From contig OW799236.1 in the NCBI GenBank assembly GCA_941918925.1, positions 82,982,213-83,046,212 of the forward strand: DNA of 64,000 bases, in the 5' to 3' direction. A model generated the notes under the pieces. The model was not told where the DNA came from and searched no databases. It saw nothing but the letters and a program-made list of their open reading frames with translations. Made by a program: the position numbers and the translations under genes. The stretch is from Phyto melanocephala (taxonomy: Eukaryota > Arthropoda > Insecta > Diptera > Rhinophoridae). Below are positions 48,599-59,346 of this stretch, in pieces. Positions within the stretch are counted from its first letter, which is position 1. Each line of letters opens with the position of its first letter.

Positions 48599-51140
48599 TA
48601 TAGATATATAGATAGCAGCTCTGCTTGGAATCGATTTTTTTTTAACTCAAAAAATTTTTATATCAAGTTTTTATATTTTCTTGCGCGTCGAGCACATAAT
48701 ATTCTCTTCGATTCCATTAAATTTTATCTCCTAAGTATATCACTCCGAATCCTGTCATTATAGGGACAAACATAGCTAGAGCATTAATTTAAAAAAAACC
48801 CACCTGAATATATTTTTTAATCCAGTCTTCAAACAAAGAGTTACAAATAGCATGACAAAATAAACATACCCCCATCATTTTGTGGTTTAGGGTATAAAAC
48901 GTATTCAAGTACATACATATGTATATCATTTAAAATTACGCCTCCTTTTATTTGTAAACGAAATATAGTTGAACAAAATATGTGCATAAACCACTTGTAT
49001 TCTAAACCAACAATTAAAATGAGATTAATTAGCCACGCTTATATATTAGTTGGTGGTATTAAAACATTTAAGTGTTTGTGTGAGTTTAGCTGCTGTTTCG
49101 TGATCCGATCATAGTAGTAGTGGTGCAAAAAAGAATTGTAGATGATTTAGCTTTTAGGCCAAACAAGGCTACTTTTACAGCTTGTCGCCACAATTGTACA
49201 ACAATCGATCTTCATTGGGGGCCTCTCATGGAAGCAAACAAACGAAATAACGAATCAAACATAGTAACAACAGCAACGAAACATAAAAACAAGTTGAAAT
49301 TTTCCTGTTGATTTTGCGAAGGAGATTTAAAGGAACTAAAAGTTGAATAATAGTGTATGATACTGTTGTTTGTAACTTGCAAATATTTAGGAACATTTTC
49401 TACGGGTTTTTTAAAATCTAGAGGAATTATCCTTCAAGCTTCAGTATTTGCTTTTTTTAATAGCTAGAGGAAATAGAAAACTACGTTCCAACTAATGGTT
49501 CATTTGGCCACAAAATTTTTTTTAAAAACTGATGGTTCATTTTAAAGGATTCTTGTTAGTTTAGAGTAAACGCCACTTTAAAAGTTTAATCAACAAGTAA
49601 ATAAGTAATGATAACTCTAACGTAAGATCTAAACCAGCCATCATGAATCATGAATTTGCCTGGTGAGGACTGCTGTTGTCTATGTTTTGTTCTTGTTTAA
49701 ACAGCGTTGTCAGAAAATTTGTTCGAACATCGATGTCTGATAATTAAAGGCATTTTAAATATGAAAGAAAGAGACGACACATAAAAATAGCAACAAAATA
49801 CAATTTATACGTTTTCTCCATATCAAAGAACATGAACAATTTTTTGACAGTTGCTCCGCCGACGTTTTGTTGTAGTATTAACAAATCTATGGCCCCTCAA
49901 GACGTAAAGTAAAAGAAGTCTGTTGTCAAATGTTTTCAACTTATAATTTTTTTCGACTATGTTTGATGACTTCCTTATGTCATTTATTAATTATTTATTT
50001 ATTTATTATAAGTACAATACAAACCTTTTGATTAAAATTGGAAACTACCAATGTCTTATACTTTCCCAAATTTAAACACTGATCTTGAAAAAATAATTAC
50101 GATTTAGTCACTCGCTACTATGTTTCCGTCTTTTGTTTGCTATATAAACTTTACACCACGCGAGATTTTATTTTTTTACTTAAACATAAAATATCACAAT
50201 TTTTTTATTACTGCAATCATAATATGGCCAAAACTTGCTTATTAAATATCGAATATTTTTATCGGAATTAAAGTTTAAAATTTTTAGTAAAAAATCTAAT
50301 GAATACAAAACAAGGCTTAAGAAAATATCCTCAGATTTATAATGATATTTTTTTTATTATTATTTATTTTAAACATGTCACTCTTTTAATCTTCTGCATA
50401 CGTGCATTTCGCGTTGTGTGTGCATGTGTATATTTATTGTGTTGTTTTTGTCTTTTGGGTGGTTTGGCGTGACAAACTAAAACAAACCAACAAACAAACA
50501 TTTTTTAGCTTTTAATTACACATCTCATACTTGTTAATTTTTCAATTTTCCAACTGTCAGTGCCTTTTTCGCTTCGTTCTTCAATGCTTTTATGGCGGCT
50601 TCTGTTCGACATGGCCTTCTTCGTTTTTTTCTTAAACAATTTTTGTATTTTTTTTTATTTGGTTTACATTTCTACCATGATTTAAGACCGCACACATTAA
50701 ATGCTACTTTTATTTTATTCATTTTTTTTTAATTTGTTGTTAGTTTACTACAGGTGTATCAAGGAGTTTTTAGAGCTGCCGTTTGTATTTTTAGACCCCC
50801 TTGATACTCAGTGGGATATAAAATTTCAACAACTTTGCAGGTTTCCGTTTTTTTACTGCCACTTAATTTTTAGTTTTTTTTTATTTTTGTTTATTGGATT
50901 TTTTTCAAACTAAATAAGCGTCTGCAAATAATTCGTTTGAGGCGCCACCTGATTGTTTATTTTTACTAGGTAATATATGGCTTGGAGTATTTGTTTTAAG
51001 TGTAATTGATATTGTTTTAAGTTTATTAATTTTAAATCCTTTAGCTTTTGATAAATTCTTTATAAGTCTAGCATTTATTACTAGAAAATAAAATAAATGC
51101 ATTTGATGTCTATTTAGTTAATATTACTGAGCTTAAATAT
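48599..51140. other. Non-coding DNA, no gene seen
   Basis: The open frames at 49120-49311, 50701-50913 and 50905-51102 were read and not recognised. No repeat terminus identified. Confidence 0.45.
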
Positions 51141-51620
51141 GACAAGGTGTCCTAAAGCAGCTAATATACGGCATGTTTTTTACATCTGACTTGTAAAATT
51201 TCTCTCTGCTAAATAAGTACACACATGTCGTGAGTTAGCATTAAAGCATTGCTTCTGTAAAACGCAAGTGATAAGTCATATGAAAAAAAATTCATTAAGA
51301 GCTTGCTCTATTTTGTTCTGATAAGTCAGCTGACATTAGCTGTTATCAGAAATCTCTGCTGCTGGACATTAGTCAGCAGCGGTAGAGTGTGAAATAACAA
51401 TTTAGGCAGACATAATGCATTACATATGGATACAAATTTACCAAAGCAGGAGTAAAAACATGACGTGTATTAGCTGCTTAAGTGTCTTATGGTTAAAAAG
51501 TCATAATTTACCTAAATTGAAAAAATTATTAAAAAGTTGTATATTGCAAAATTTTAAGATCCTTTTAACATTTTTGAAAATTATGACATTATGAAAATAC
51601 TTCACTTAAGACACCTTGTG
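51141..51620. mobile_element. Foldback element interrupted by a MITE
   Basis: The left end ACAAGGTGTCCTAA and the right end, reverse complement CACAAGGTGTCTTAAGTG, form inverted repeats. With the MITE (51156-51478) removed the left arm continues GTGTCTTATGG...AAAGTCATAATTT, mirrored on the right as ATAATGTCATAATTT. The superfamily is unknown. Confidence 0.5.
51156..51478. mobile_element. Harbinger-like MITE, family CACGGCATG, copy 2
   Basis: The left end AGCAGCTAATATACGGCATG and the right end, reverse complement AGCAGCTAATACACGTCATG, are flanked by TAA (51153-51155, 51479-51481). 323 bp, non-coding. It sits in the arm of the surrounding foldback element. Confidence 0.75.
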
Positions 51621-51655
51621 AATTTGCAAAATATAAATAAAATATTAAAAGTAAA

Positions 51656-51703
51656 TTATAGATTCTCTTTCTATTGATTATAGATTCTCTTTCTATTGAT
51701 TAT
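51656..51703. repeat. Short tandem repeat, ~22 bp x 2
   Basis: TTATAGATTCTCTTTCTATT plus GA occurs twice in a row. A related ATCTTCTTCCTATTGATAAA occurs near 52360. Confidence 0.7.
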
Positions 51704-51719
51704 AGCAATACGACACTTA

Positions 51720-52307
51720 AGGCTGGGACACAATGAATCCGTCGTCCGTCAAACTTTTACTTTTTTAACTGACATCAACGTATTGACGGAGAGGGGTTGG
51801 CACAATCAGTACTTTGTGTTGACGGATCATAATCAGCAGTTAAATTGTCGACTGCTGCGACTAGTCAAAAACAAACAGCGGCGGCTGAAGGCCGATAATA
51901 TTTATATATTTTTTTTTTATTTATCTTCACAATAACAAAAAATTAATAAAACAAAATAATATTTTTTATAAGAAAATTTCAATTTAGCTTCAAATTCATA
52001 CAATCCATATATAAAAAAGAGTTTTGAATCTAAAAAAAACTGCATGCTTCTGTGGAGGCTCATGCATCACACAAAAGTACGGCGGCTGCTGTACAGCCGA
52101 TTGACTTCGCTTTTTGCATACAACCATATGGTAGTTGTCAAAGTACTCAACGTACGTCAAAAGTTAAAAGTTGGCCAACTTTCGTACTTCGCGTTGACGG
52201 AGACGTACTAAATGTGACAACACTTATAAGAAAACATGTATTTTAACTTGATTGTCAGTTGAAAAAGTTGAAGTTTGACGGACGACGGATTCATTGTGCC
52301 CCAGCCT
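51720..52307. mobile_element. Harbinger-like MITE with 36-bp TIRs (GGCTGGG family)
   Basis: The left end AGGCTGGGACACAATG, then AATCCGTCGTCCGTCAAACTT, is repeated inverted at the right with one difference seen (A/G in GGGRCAC). TTA flanks both ends (51717-51719, 52308-52310). Internal TACTTTGTGTTGACGGA and TACTTCGCGTTGACGGA form sub-terminal direct repeats. An open frame starting at the left end (51696-51935) crosses the TIR and is not a gene. Superfamily by the 3-bp TWA duplication only. Confidence 0.75.
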
Positions 52308-52311
52308 TTAA

Positions 52312-52775
52312 GGCACCCTGTGAATAAGTCTTATATGAAGTATAAAAAATAATTTATAAATCTTCTTCCTATTGATAAACATTTTTTTTCTGTGCAGTGC
52401 ATTTTCTAAACCAGCTACGATTTTTTCGTCAGCACTCAGTTGGTTGGTGGTTAAGTGTTTAAGTTTCGATGCAATTCTTACGGAATTCAATTAGTTAAAA
52501 ATACCTTTAATCAGCGATCAATTATTAATATTAAGTTATTATAAATTGTTTTTTTTTATAATAAAATATGTATATATGTATGTAGATAAAGAAATAATGA
52601 TAAACAAAAGACGGACAACCTGACCACTTCTAGCATTTCTTAAATTGGGATTTATTTAATCACTCATTAAACATACAATTGTCTTAAGATTTGATTTTAC
52701 TATTTATTTAATAATAAATAAAAGTCTTATTTTCATATCATGTATTTTACTATACATATACATATGTATACATCC
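52312..52775. other. Non-coding spacer
   Basis: Begins with the GGCACCCTGTG half of the motif split by the MITE; nothing else recognised. Confidence 0.45.
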
Positions 52776-52783
52776 ATATGTAC

Positions 52784-53511
52784 TAGGGTGATCGATTATT
52801 CGACTTTTTTAAGAAACCGGTTTTTAAATAGATTGATATTTAAAATTTAAAAAAAACCGGTTGATATTTTAAAATTGAGAAAAACCGGTTAACCGGTTCG
52901 AATATAAAAAATATAATATTTAAAGTTATATTTAATTAAATTTTTATATAAATATGAAATTTTTACAGTTTATACACGTTTGGCTGCACAATAACGCAAT
53001 AACGCAATAACTGACATGAATGCAGTTGACTAATTTGATTTTATTTAGTTGAATTTAAGGACAAAAGGTACTCTTTACAAGTAAAATAAATAAATACAAT
53101 TAATTTATAATAATAAATAAGACATTTTATAAGGCTGTTATAAATTTTTGTATCTCCTTCTGTACATTTTTTAAATGTTAAATAGATCTTTTAAACTAAA
53201 TTTAAAATTCCAATTTAAAAATTCTTTCGTATACTTTCGTAGGCATAAACTAGTTTGTTCGTTGGTTTATTTGAAATTTAAGTTGACAGACACTCAATAC
53301 CATTATTTAAAATTAGGATTTGGATTAAAAGATTATTGGTTTTTCTTTGTTGTAACTACACTTTTTACCTAAAATTGATCGATCAGCTAAGTTTATGCTT
53401 CAATAACCTTTAACATTTAGCGTTAGGTTTATATAAAAGATCAATTAGTTTTCTTATTTTCTTATTTGTTTTTTAAACAACACCGGTTGTAAAACCGAGC
53501 CGATCACCCTA
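52784..53511. mobile_element. Non-autonomous hAT element with perfect 8-bp target duplication
   Basis: ATATGTAC occurs immediately outside both ends (52776-52783, 53512-53519). The termini TAGGGTGATCG and CGATCACCCTA are exact inverted complements. Just inside, both arms carry CCGGTT motifs, including AACCGGTTAACCGGTTCG at the left and ACACCGGTTG at the right. The 728-bp AT-rich interior has no transposase. 8-bp duplication and short TIRs fit hAT. Confidence 0.85.
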
Positions 53512-53519
53512 ATATGTAC

Positions 53520-54087
53520 ATATGCTTTTATAGTATAAAATGTTTGTTCCTCCTTTAAACTTGTTAACAAGCAAAAACTTTCAATTGTAAACAAGCCCTC
53601 TTTATTAAAAAATTGATTTAATTTTTGCATAATTTTTAAAAGAAAATTATAAACAATCATTTTATGGCACTAGTTTTACACGCAATAAATTTTTATTATT
53701 ATTAATAAACACTTTCTAGGTATATATATTCTTAAAAAATTACAAAATGTTTATAAGCGTTTATAAAACTAATTTCCTATGGAAATTTGATTTACAAATG
53801 TTTTGTAGTCTCTTGATAATTTCTATGAATTATAATGTTTTCCTTTCGTATGAATGCAAATTATATTCGTATTTATATCCTAGTGGAAAAGTTATTAAGT
53901 TTTTCGATGTTTGTTAAATTTATTAGCTGATTTGTTAAAATCTTTTTAAGAATTTTTGATTTTGAGCTTTGCATTTGACTGGAATTTAATTTGATGGATT
54001 AAATTCGGAAGTATTGTTTAAAAATTTTAATTTACAAGTATAACCAACTCCTCATACATAAATGATATTTTCTTGTTTTTAATCGAT
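53520..54087. other. AT-rich DNA, no gene seen
   Basis: No feature supported. Confidence 0.45.
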
Positions 54088-54140
54088 TTAAGCAGCTAAT
54101 ACACGGCATGCTTATTACATCTCACTTATTACATATGTGA
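54088..54140 (+). mobile_element. Solo left end of the CACGGCATG MITE family
   Basis: After TTA, AGCAGCTAATACACGGCATG then TTATTACATCTCACTT is the family's left TIR. No matching right end was found nearby. Confidence 0.55.
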
Positions 54141-54634
54141 TTCATATATAATTCTGCATGTATGTCAAAATTCTTGTTTTTGTAGAAGATTTTTAAAATT
54201 GGCTTTAACATAGACTTTATTTTATTTTTTTTAATACTCGCAACAAGAATTATTTCGTTAAATGGTTAAAATATAAAAACTCACTTTTGTTATTTATTTC
54301 TTCAGTTTAATTAAAAATAAAATGCAACAAAATATTAAAAAGTTTATTGTAAATTTTAAATCTTTTTCTTCTTTTTCACTATACAGATGTGAGAGCCGAT
54401 CGGTTACAAAATGGCTTGCTGCCGCCATAAAATATTTGGTTTTGCTCTGCAAAACTACTAAAGATATAGCATTTTAATTTAATTTTAATAATTTTAATCA
54501 AAATTTAAATATGTAAACTTTGCATTAAATAATGATACAAAATTTACGTAATTTTTATTAACCAGATAAAGCTAGTTAACAGCATTTGCATTTGCTCTTG
54601 TAAAATATGCCCTTAAGCCGATTAATGCTACTAC

Positions 54635-54775
54635 CAATAGTAAGCTGCCGCTGACTGAGATTTCTGTCAAAATGATTATGTCATATGGCTTGTCAGACAA
54701 AAATAGAACACGCTTTAATTGAAATTATGTCAGATGACTTTTCACGTGAGAAGGTAGCACACGACATAGAACTTA
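54635..54775 (-). mobile_element. Internal fragment of the CACGGCATG MITE family, reversed
   Basis: Read on the minus strand it gives ATGTCGTGTGCTACC, TCAATTAAAGCG and GACAGAAATCTCAGTCAGC in the same order as the copy at 46286-46580. It is probably part of a broken or rearranged copy. Confidence 0.45.
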
Positions 54776-54794
54776 CAACGCTTTAACATTTTTT

Positions 54795-55135
54795 GTTAAA
54801 ATAAAGCACCGCGATCGTACTTTTTGATAATTTTTCGCGGCCAATTGACAAGAGCTTTTATGCTGGCCCCACTAATATCTAAGGCCACCTCAATCTCACA
54901 ATATTTATGTTATAGAACGATATTGCAGTATTATTTCACGGAAGACCTTAACGAAACTCGTCATTGAGGGAACTATGGCCACGAGTGAATTCAGTAAGCC
55001 AATGATAAACACTGGTCCTTGATGGTGCTTTATCGCTAAAAATCGAATTGAGTTCATCGATGCACTGTTTAATAAATGTCGAAAGTTGTTAAAAATATCA
55101 CAACAAATTATTCACGACAACAACACAAATAGCAT
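54795..55135 (-). pseudogene. Mariner-family transposase relic (N-terminal HTH)
   Basis: The minus strand gives QCIDELNSIFSDKAPSRTSV, then YHWLTEFTRGHSSLNDEF and, after a stop, REIIL...EVALDISGASIKAL. This is the paired N-terminal helix-turn-helix region (HTH_48 type) of mariner transposases, including the GR..L.DE.R.GRP linker in mutated form. The catalytic domain is absent. Frameshifts and stops show it is dead. Confidence 0.75.
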
Positions 55136-55155
55136 TCGTACGTCAAAGCTTTATA

Positions 55156-55179
55156 GGTAAGGTTAGGTTAGGTTAGGTT
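55156..55179. repeat. (GGTTA)n array, TTAGG-type
   Basis: GGTAAGGTTAGGTTAGGTTA and following bases give four contiguous TTAGG-type units with one variant. It lies at the 3' end of the non-LTR relic on the minus strand, where it reads CCTAACCTAACC, so it is more likely the element's microsatellite tail than a telomere remnant. Confidence 0.7.
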
Positions 55180-55525
55180 GAATAAGAGGGTCGATAAAAG
55201 TTCAAACCCATAAAAGATATAAACATATGCCTCATTGGCAAATGAAACCATAATCCTAATTTCTTCAGCGTAAAAAATATCGACGAGTTAAAAAAAACAT
55301 TCCCCTCAATGTAATCCCTTATGGATCTCCAATTTGAATTCCTTAGGCATTCCAAGTTCGGCATTGTATCCACCTTAAAGTGTTCGCGCCTAATACTCCC
55401 AAACGCAGGGCATTGACAAAGGTAATGTTCAGAAGTCTACTCCTTCTCTTGGCATGCCCTGCATGTCGTTTCATTCGACAGTCTAATGCGAGCTAGATGA
55501 GTTCGCTTTATAAGTACGTACATAT
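55180..55525 (-). pseudogene. Non-LTR retrotransposon ORF2 C-terminal relic
   Basis: The minus strand reads, with frameshifts, ARIRLSNETTCRACQ, EHYLCQCPAFGSIRREHF, then KVDTMPNLECLRNSNWRSIR and DYIEG. The C..C...H....C spacing and CPAF word are the C-terminal zinc-knuckle-like tail of jockey/CR1-type ORF2 proteins. It is followed by an AT-rich 3' UTR and the CCTAA tail. The upstream RT is missing; a hAT element lies just beyond at 55555. Confidence 0.65.
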
Positions 55526-55554
55526 ATGGTCAAAAATATCAGACTCTACTATAG

Positions 55555-55954
55555 CAAGCGCGGATCCAGGGAGGTAAAGGGATATTTAAGAAATATATTT
55601 ACCATTTTGGTTTAAATGCCGGTAAGTAATGTAATTAGTAATTTTCTACTCTTCTTTACATTAAATCGTGGCTGAGATCAACCATGACTGAGGACAGGCT
55701 AGACGGGTTAGCCATGTTGCATATTCACAATCAAATCGAAGTTGATCCAGAAGTTGTGCTTAATAAATATGCTGCAACAGGAAACCACAAATTACTTTTA
55801 TAAGTGTTTTTGTTAAACTTTATGACAGAAAATTTTTAATTTTATTTTATTTCCTATTCGTTGTTGTTTAATAAATATTTATTTTGATTGAACTATTAAA
55901 ATTTTTTTTCACTTATACTTCCCACCCCAAAAGCTTAAGCTAGATCCGCTCCTG
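55555..55954 (+). mobile_element. Short hAT element retaining the transposase 3' end
   Basis: The left end CAAGCGCGGATCCAGG and the right end, reverse complement CAGGAGCGGATCTAG, resemble the CAG..GCGGATCCAGG termini of many animal hAT elements. ACTATAG flanks both sides (55548-55554, 55955-55961): seven of the expected eight duplicated bases. Confidence 0.75.
55645..55803 (+). pseudogene. hAT transposase dimerisation-domain remnant
   Basis: One open frame reads IKSWLRSTMTEDRLDGLAML, then HIHNQIEVDPEVVLNKYAAT, ending at a TAA (55801-55803). It matches the C-terminal dimerisation domain of hAT transposases: the LRSTM..ERL..LA.L.IH..I.VD...V...FA pattern. No stop interrupts these ~50 codons, so the insertion is fairly young, but the catalytic domain has been deleted. 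Confidence 0.75.
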
Positions 55955-55961
55955 ACTATAG

Positions 55962-57942
55962 GAACGTCAGTTGCGAGGTTGCAGTACTGGAATTGCTCAA
56001 TCTGGAAATATAAAAAAATCCTTGTGCAACACGCAGCTCTTGTACTCGTAAGGCCAAGGAACACAAATTTTTCAACAATATAAGCATTTGAAATACCTAA
56101 TGGTCTTAAATGGAAACTGCTTTTTTTTTTAATTAGCCGAGACTGAGGTAAATTTTTGACAAATTTTTGAAACTTTTCCCCTTTAGAGCACACGATCTGC
56201 CAAAAGCAGCATATGCGCATGTGTATGGACCATGAAAAATCGCCGGTTTTTTTATATAACCTTAGTTTCTATAAGAAGTCCTTTCATTATGATACATTCA
56301 CGACCAATACTTTCCTATAAAAAATCACACATTTAATGTTACATTGTATAAAGTGAAAATAATATTAAAAACGTTGTTAATACAATTTGCGACTCCATTT
56401 CATTTTATATCTTTACCACAGTATATTTATTTACCCTTTCTTTCAATAAAAATGCTAGAAACGAAAAACTGCGGAAAAACTTTCAAATTGCATATAAATG
56501 AGTTTCATATTACAAAAAAAAGAAGAAAAAAATAATACAAATACTAAAAAGAAAATGAATTTGAAAAGAATAAACAAAAAAAAAATCGTGTTAATTTCTT
56601 TAAACTGCTACAATTGTGAGCTTTTAGGTTGCATGTTCACGCGTGATTATGACTTTGCTACCATTTTCCAGCAAATCGTGTTTGGTTTTTAGTTGCAAGG
56701 TTTTAAATTTCAATAAAGTTGCCTTTTTCATTTAGGATTTTATTTACATTTTGTGTGTATGTGTGGCAATTAAATTATAAAACTTAAATGAGTGTTTTCC
56801 TCACAAACAAATCAAGATTAGACGAAATAAGTTTTTTAATGACCTTTAACCTTCAAGTTCTGAATAATTATTTTTAATTTATTTCGCTTTTATTTAATTG
56901 ATATTATGGCAAGTGTTTTCAAATAAAATAAATTTCTAAGAATTTGCATTTTAGTTCTTTTGAAAGAGTGAAAAAGTGCGTTAAATTCACATAGAATTTT
57001 GACATTTTATTTCGAATTAAACACGTAAGGAATTAGAGACAGACACGCTAGACTGCACACCTAATACCCTTCAACAACTGTAGAAAAAATGTTGTGTAAA
57101 AAAGGAAATAGTTAATAATCCAACAGAAGTTGCAGAAATGATTCTTTTTCAATAGTTTTTATATAACTTCAAATTTTGACTAACCTTAAATTAATGTAAT
57201 TTTAAATATGTATGATAAAAATATTCTAAGATTAATAGCCCCATTCCCATAAATAAAAACCATAAGTTTAATTTAAGCTTGAAAATAAAAAAAAACTGTT
57301 TAGCTCTTATAATCAAGACTTTAACAAGTTTTTTTCAATAAAATTGTACCTCAACAGCAACAAACTCTTTACACTTCAAGTGTTTAATCTTGTGGCAACA
57401 ACAACAATTTTCCAATTTATTTATAAAAAGAACCTGTTTAGTAAGATAATTTCATACAATTGAACAAATGTTAAACAAAATTATAACAATTTCTTAAAAA
57501 CCTCAAAGGAAAAGGCGGTTTTGTTATGTACTTGATAACAATGAGTCTGTACTATACATGTGCTAGGATTACTTTACACACCTGAGACTCGGAAAGAAAA
57601 AATTAGTTTGTTACAAATATTGTTATAAAATTGAGCATAAAAATAAATCTATTAATTTTATTGTTACATGCTGAGTCAATTTGCGGTTGAAATGAAAATG
57701 AAAGAAAGATGTATTAATCTGTTGGTAAATTATAAAACCAAATCAAACAAGAAAACTTGATTACCAAGTATTTGGTGGGTTGAATAAAGATCTAGTTACA
57801 TACAATTGGCTTATAAAATAAATAAGTAAATTCTGGTATTTGATAAAGTATTTAGTAGTTTTAATTTCCTAATAAAATATATGAAAAAAAAATACTCAAA
57901 ATAAATTAATTTGTTTATCATTACTTAAATTTAAATAAAACA
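55962..57942. other. Mostly AT-rich DNA; weak coding signal at 55960-56220 on the minus strand
   Basis: A minus-strand frame through 55909-56220 crosses the hAT end, so it is not a gene as such. The part above 55960 could be the interrupted upstream piece of the non-LTR relic, but I could not match it to a domain. The frames at 56344-56692 are Lys/Asn-rich and not recognised. Confidence 0.35.
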
Positions 57943-58580
57943 GTATATCGTCGCTGCTCTAACAAATTCAGTTATGTGTTTTCAACTGAGCTTTCTGTAG
58001 AGTAAAAAAAGCATTATTTATTGTTACTTTACAGTAAAAAGCTTATGCATACTAACTATTGCTTATTTTTGAACCAATCAAGATATCCTTAAACGGTTTG
58101 GTGGATAGATGAACGGCCAATAAAAGTTCAGGTGCCCCGGTGGACTAGTAAGTAGAGGACTAGTCAGTAGTTTGGGGGTCGAGGGTTAGATTCCCGCCAG
58201 AGACTCTGAACTGGTCTGCTTCTCTTTCTCTTCTATTCTAACTATTTCTATTCTTCCACAATAAACTGTCAGATTAGGTGAATGTTATGGTTTTTCATGG
58301 GTGCTTCAGTGGACTAGTCAGTAGTTGCAGGTTCAATTCCCGCCAGAGACTCCGGACTTGTCTGCATTTTCTTCTGTTCTAACTATTTCTATTCTTCTCT
58401 CTATTAAGGCGTCAAAATGGACCGTAATGGTCTCCGGGTGAGGGTGTAAGGGTAACTTTCCACCAGCCTTACCTACCTACCTACCTACCTACCTACCTAA
58501 AGATTCAAAAAAGTGCAATAAAAAATATTTTCAATATTGTCACATAACCGATTATGTCAGAGCAGCGACGATATGTGTGA
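57943..58580. mobile_element. MITE with ~40-bp TIRs, interrupted by a SINE
   Basis: The left end ACAGTATATCGTCGCTGCTC, then TAACAAATTCAGTTATGTG, is mirrored by the right end, reverse complement CACACATATCGTCGCTGCTC, then TGACATAATCGGTTATGTG. Removing 58131-58498 restores the sequence seen at 10490-10605. Superfamily unresolved. Confidence 0.7.
58131..58498 (+). mobile_element. tRNA-derived SINE with two tRNA-like heads and an (ACCT)n tail
   Basis: Two related blocks each have an A-box-like TGGACTAGT.AGTAG and a B box: GGTTAGATTCC at 58184-58194 and GGTTCAATTCC at 58330-58340, both followed by CGCCAGAGACTC and CTATTCTAACTATTTC-type text. The second continues through GGTCTCCGGGTGAGGGTG to ACCTACCTACCTACC. 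AAAGTTCA (58123-58130) and AAAGATTCA (58499-58507) flank it as an imperfect target duplication. It is a retroposon, not a functional tRNA gene: no acceptor stem is apparent. Confidence 0.7.
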
Positions 58581-58784
58581 TATCATCGAAATTTTTATTT
58601 CTTTAAAAGGCCTGTAGTTACCATGATGTATAAATTCGTGTAAATGCCCACGGTGTAAATGCCATTTTAAATTTTCTATGACTCTGGCATTAAAATCATG
58701 ATGAATTTAACCGAAGCTATGGATGTGATGGCAATGAGAACAGCTTTGGCTTGTGGTATATTCTCGTAGACCTACGACTTAAAA

Positions 58785-58935
58785 ATACTCCACAATATAT
58801 CCGCTATCAACTGTTAAAGTTTGGAGAATCCTTTTGGAAAATATTTGTTTAGGTGTGAAAATTATTCAGGAAAAACCAGCTTACATGGACCATTTTTTGC
58901 TAGACATAAAAACCAAACTCCAGACTATAAATTTT
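58785..58935 (+). pseudogene. Possible Tc1/mariner transposase HTH fragment
   Basis: Plus-strand frames give DLRLKNTPQYIRYQ and then STVKVWRILLENICLGVKII followed by QEKP. The pattern TTVWRILR..L.L.PYKIQ..QELKP is the second helix-turn-helix of some mariner-type transposases. The match is short and frame-shifted, so this is tentative. Confidence 0.35.
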
Positions 58936-59346
58936 ATGATATTTAAACTAAATTAATTTTAAGCAAAATTAATAAATAGTACTTGAAGTTAATTCATTTG
59001 GATTGACAAAGAAAAAAGTTTAAAGTGGAAGGAATTTCGGCAAATAGTATTCTTATATATGTTTTGAGAAAATATCGTAGCAGACCACTACTATTTCTGG
59101 TCCCTTTTCGGACCCCTTTCGCTCTCCAGTGTTTTTATGGCTACTAATGGGCATCTTTTTCTTCACTCAGTTTCGAGGTGTTTTTTCTGGACTAGAAAAA
59201 AATTGCAGATTGCCAACTGGTGATTGGCGATAATCGCAATCGCACAGTCATTTGTAATTGCCAGCATCTTCGTTTGACGGAGGTCCCCCATAACATTAAC
59301 ACTTAATGTGTTTTTACTTAAGATTCTTAGTCTACAGCAATCTTGG

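Noticed and set aside
55156..55179. Telomere remnant
   Set aside because: Only about four units, and the array is attached to a retroelement 3' end, which explains it better.
55909..56220. 103-codon minus-strand frame
   Set aside because: Its C-terminal end crosses the right TIR and target duplication of a hAT insertion; no domain recognised.
58131..58498. Functional tRNA genes at the two B boxes
   Set aside because: No complete cloverleaf or acceptor stem; target duplications, tandem heads and the ACCT tail mark a retroposed SINE.
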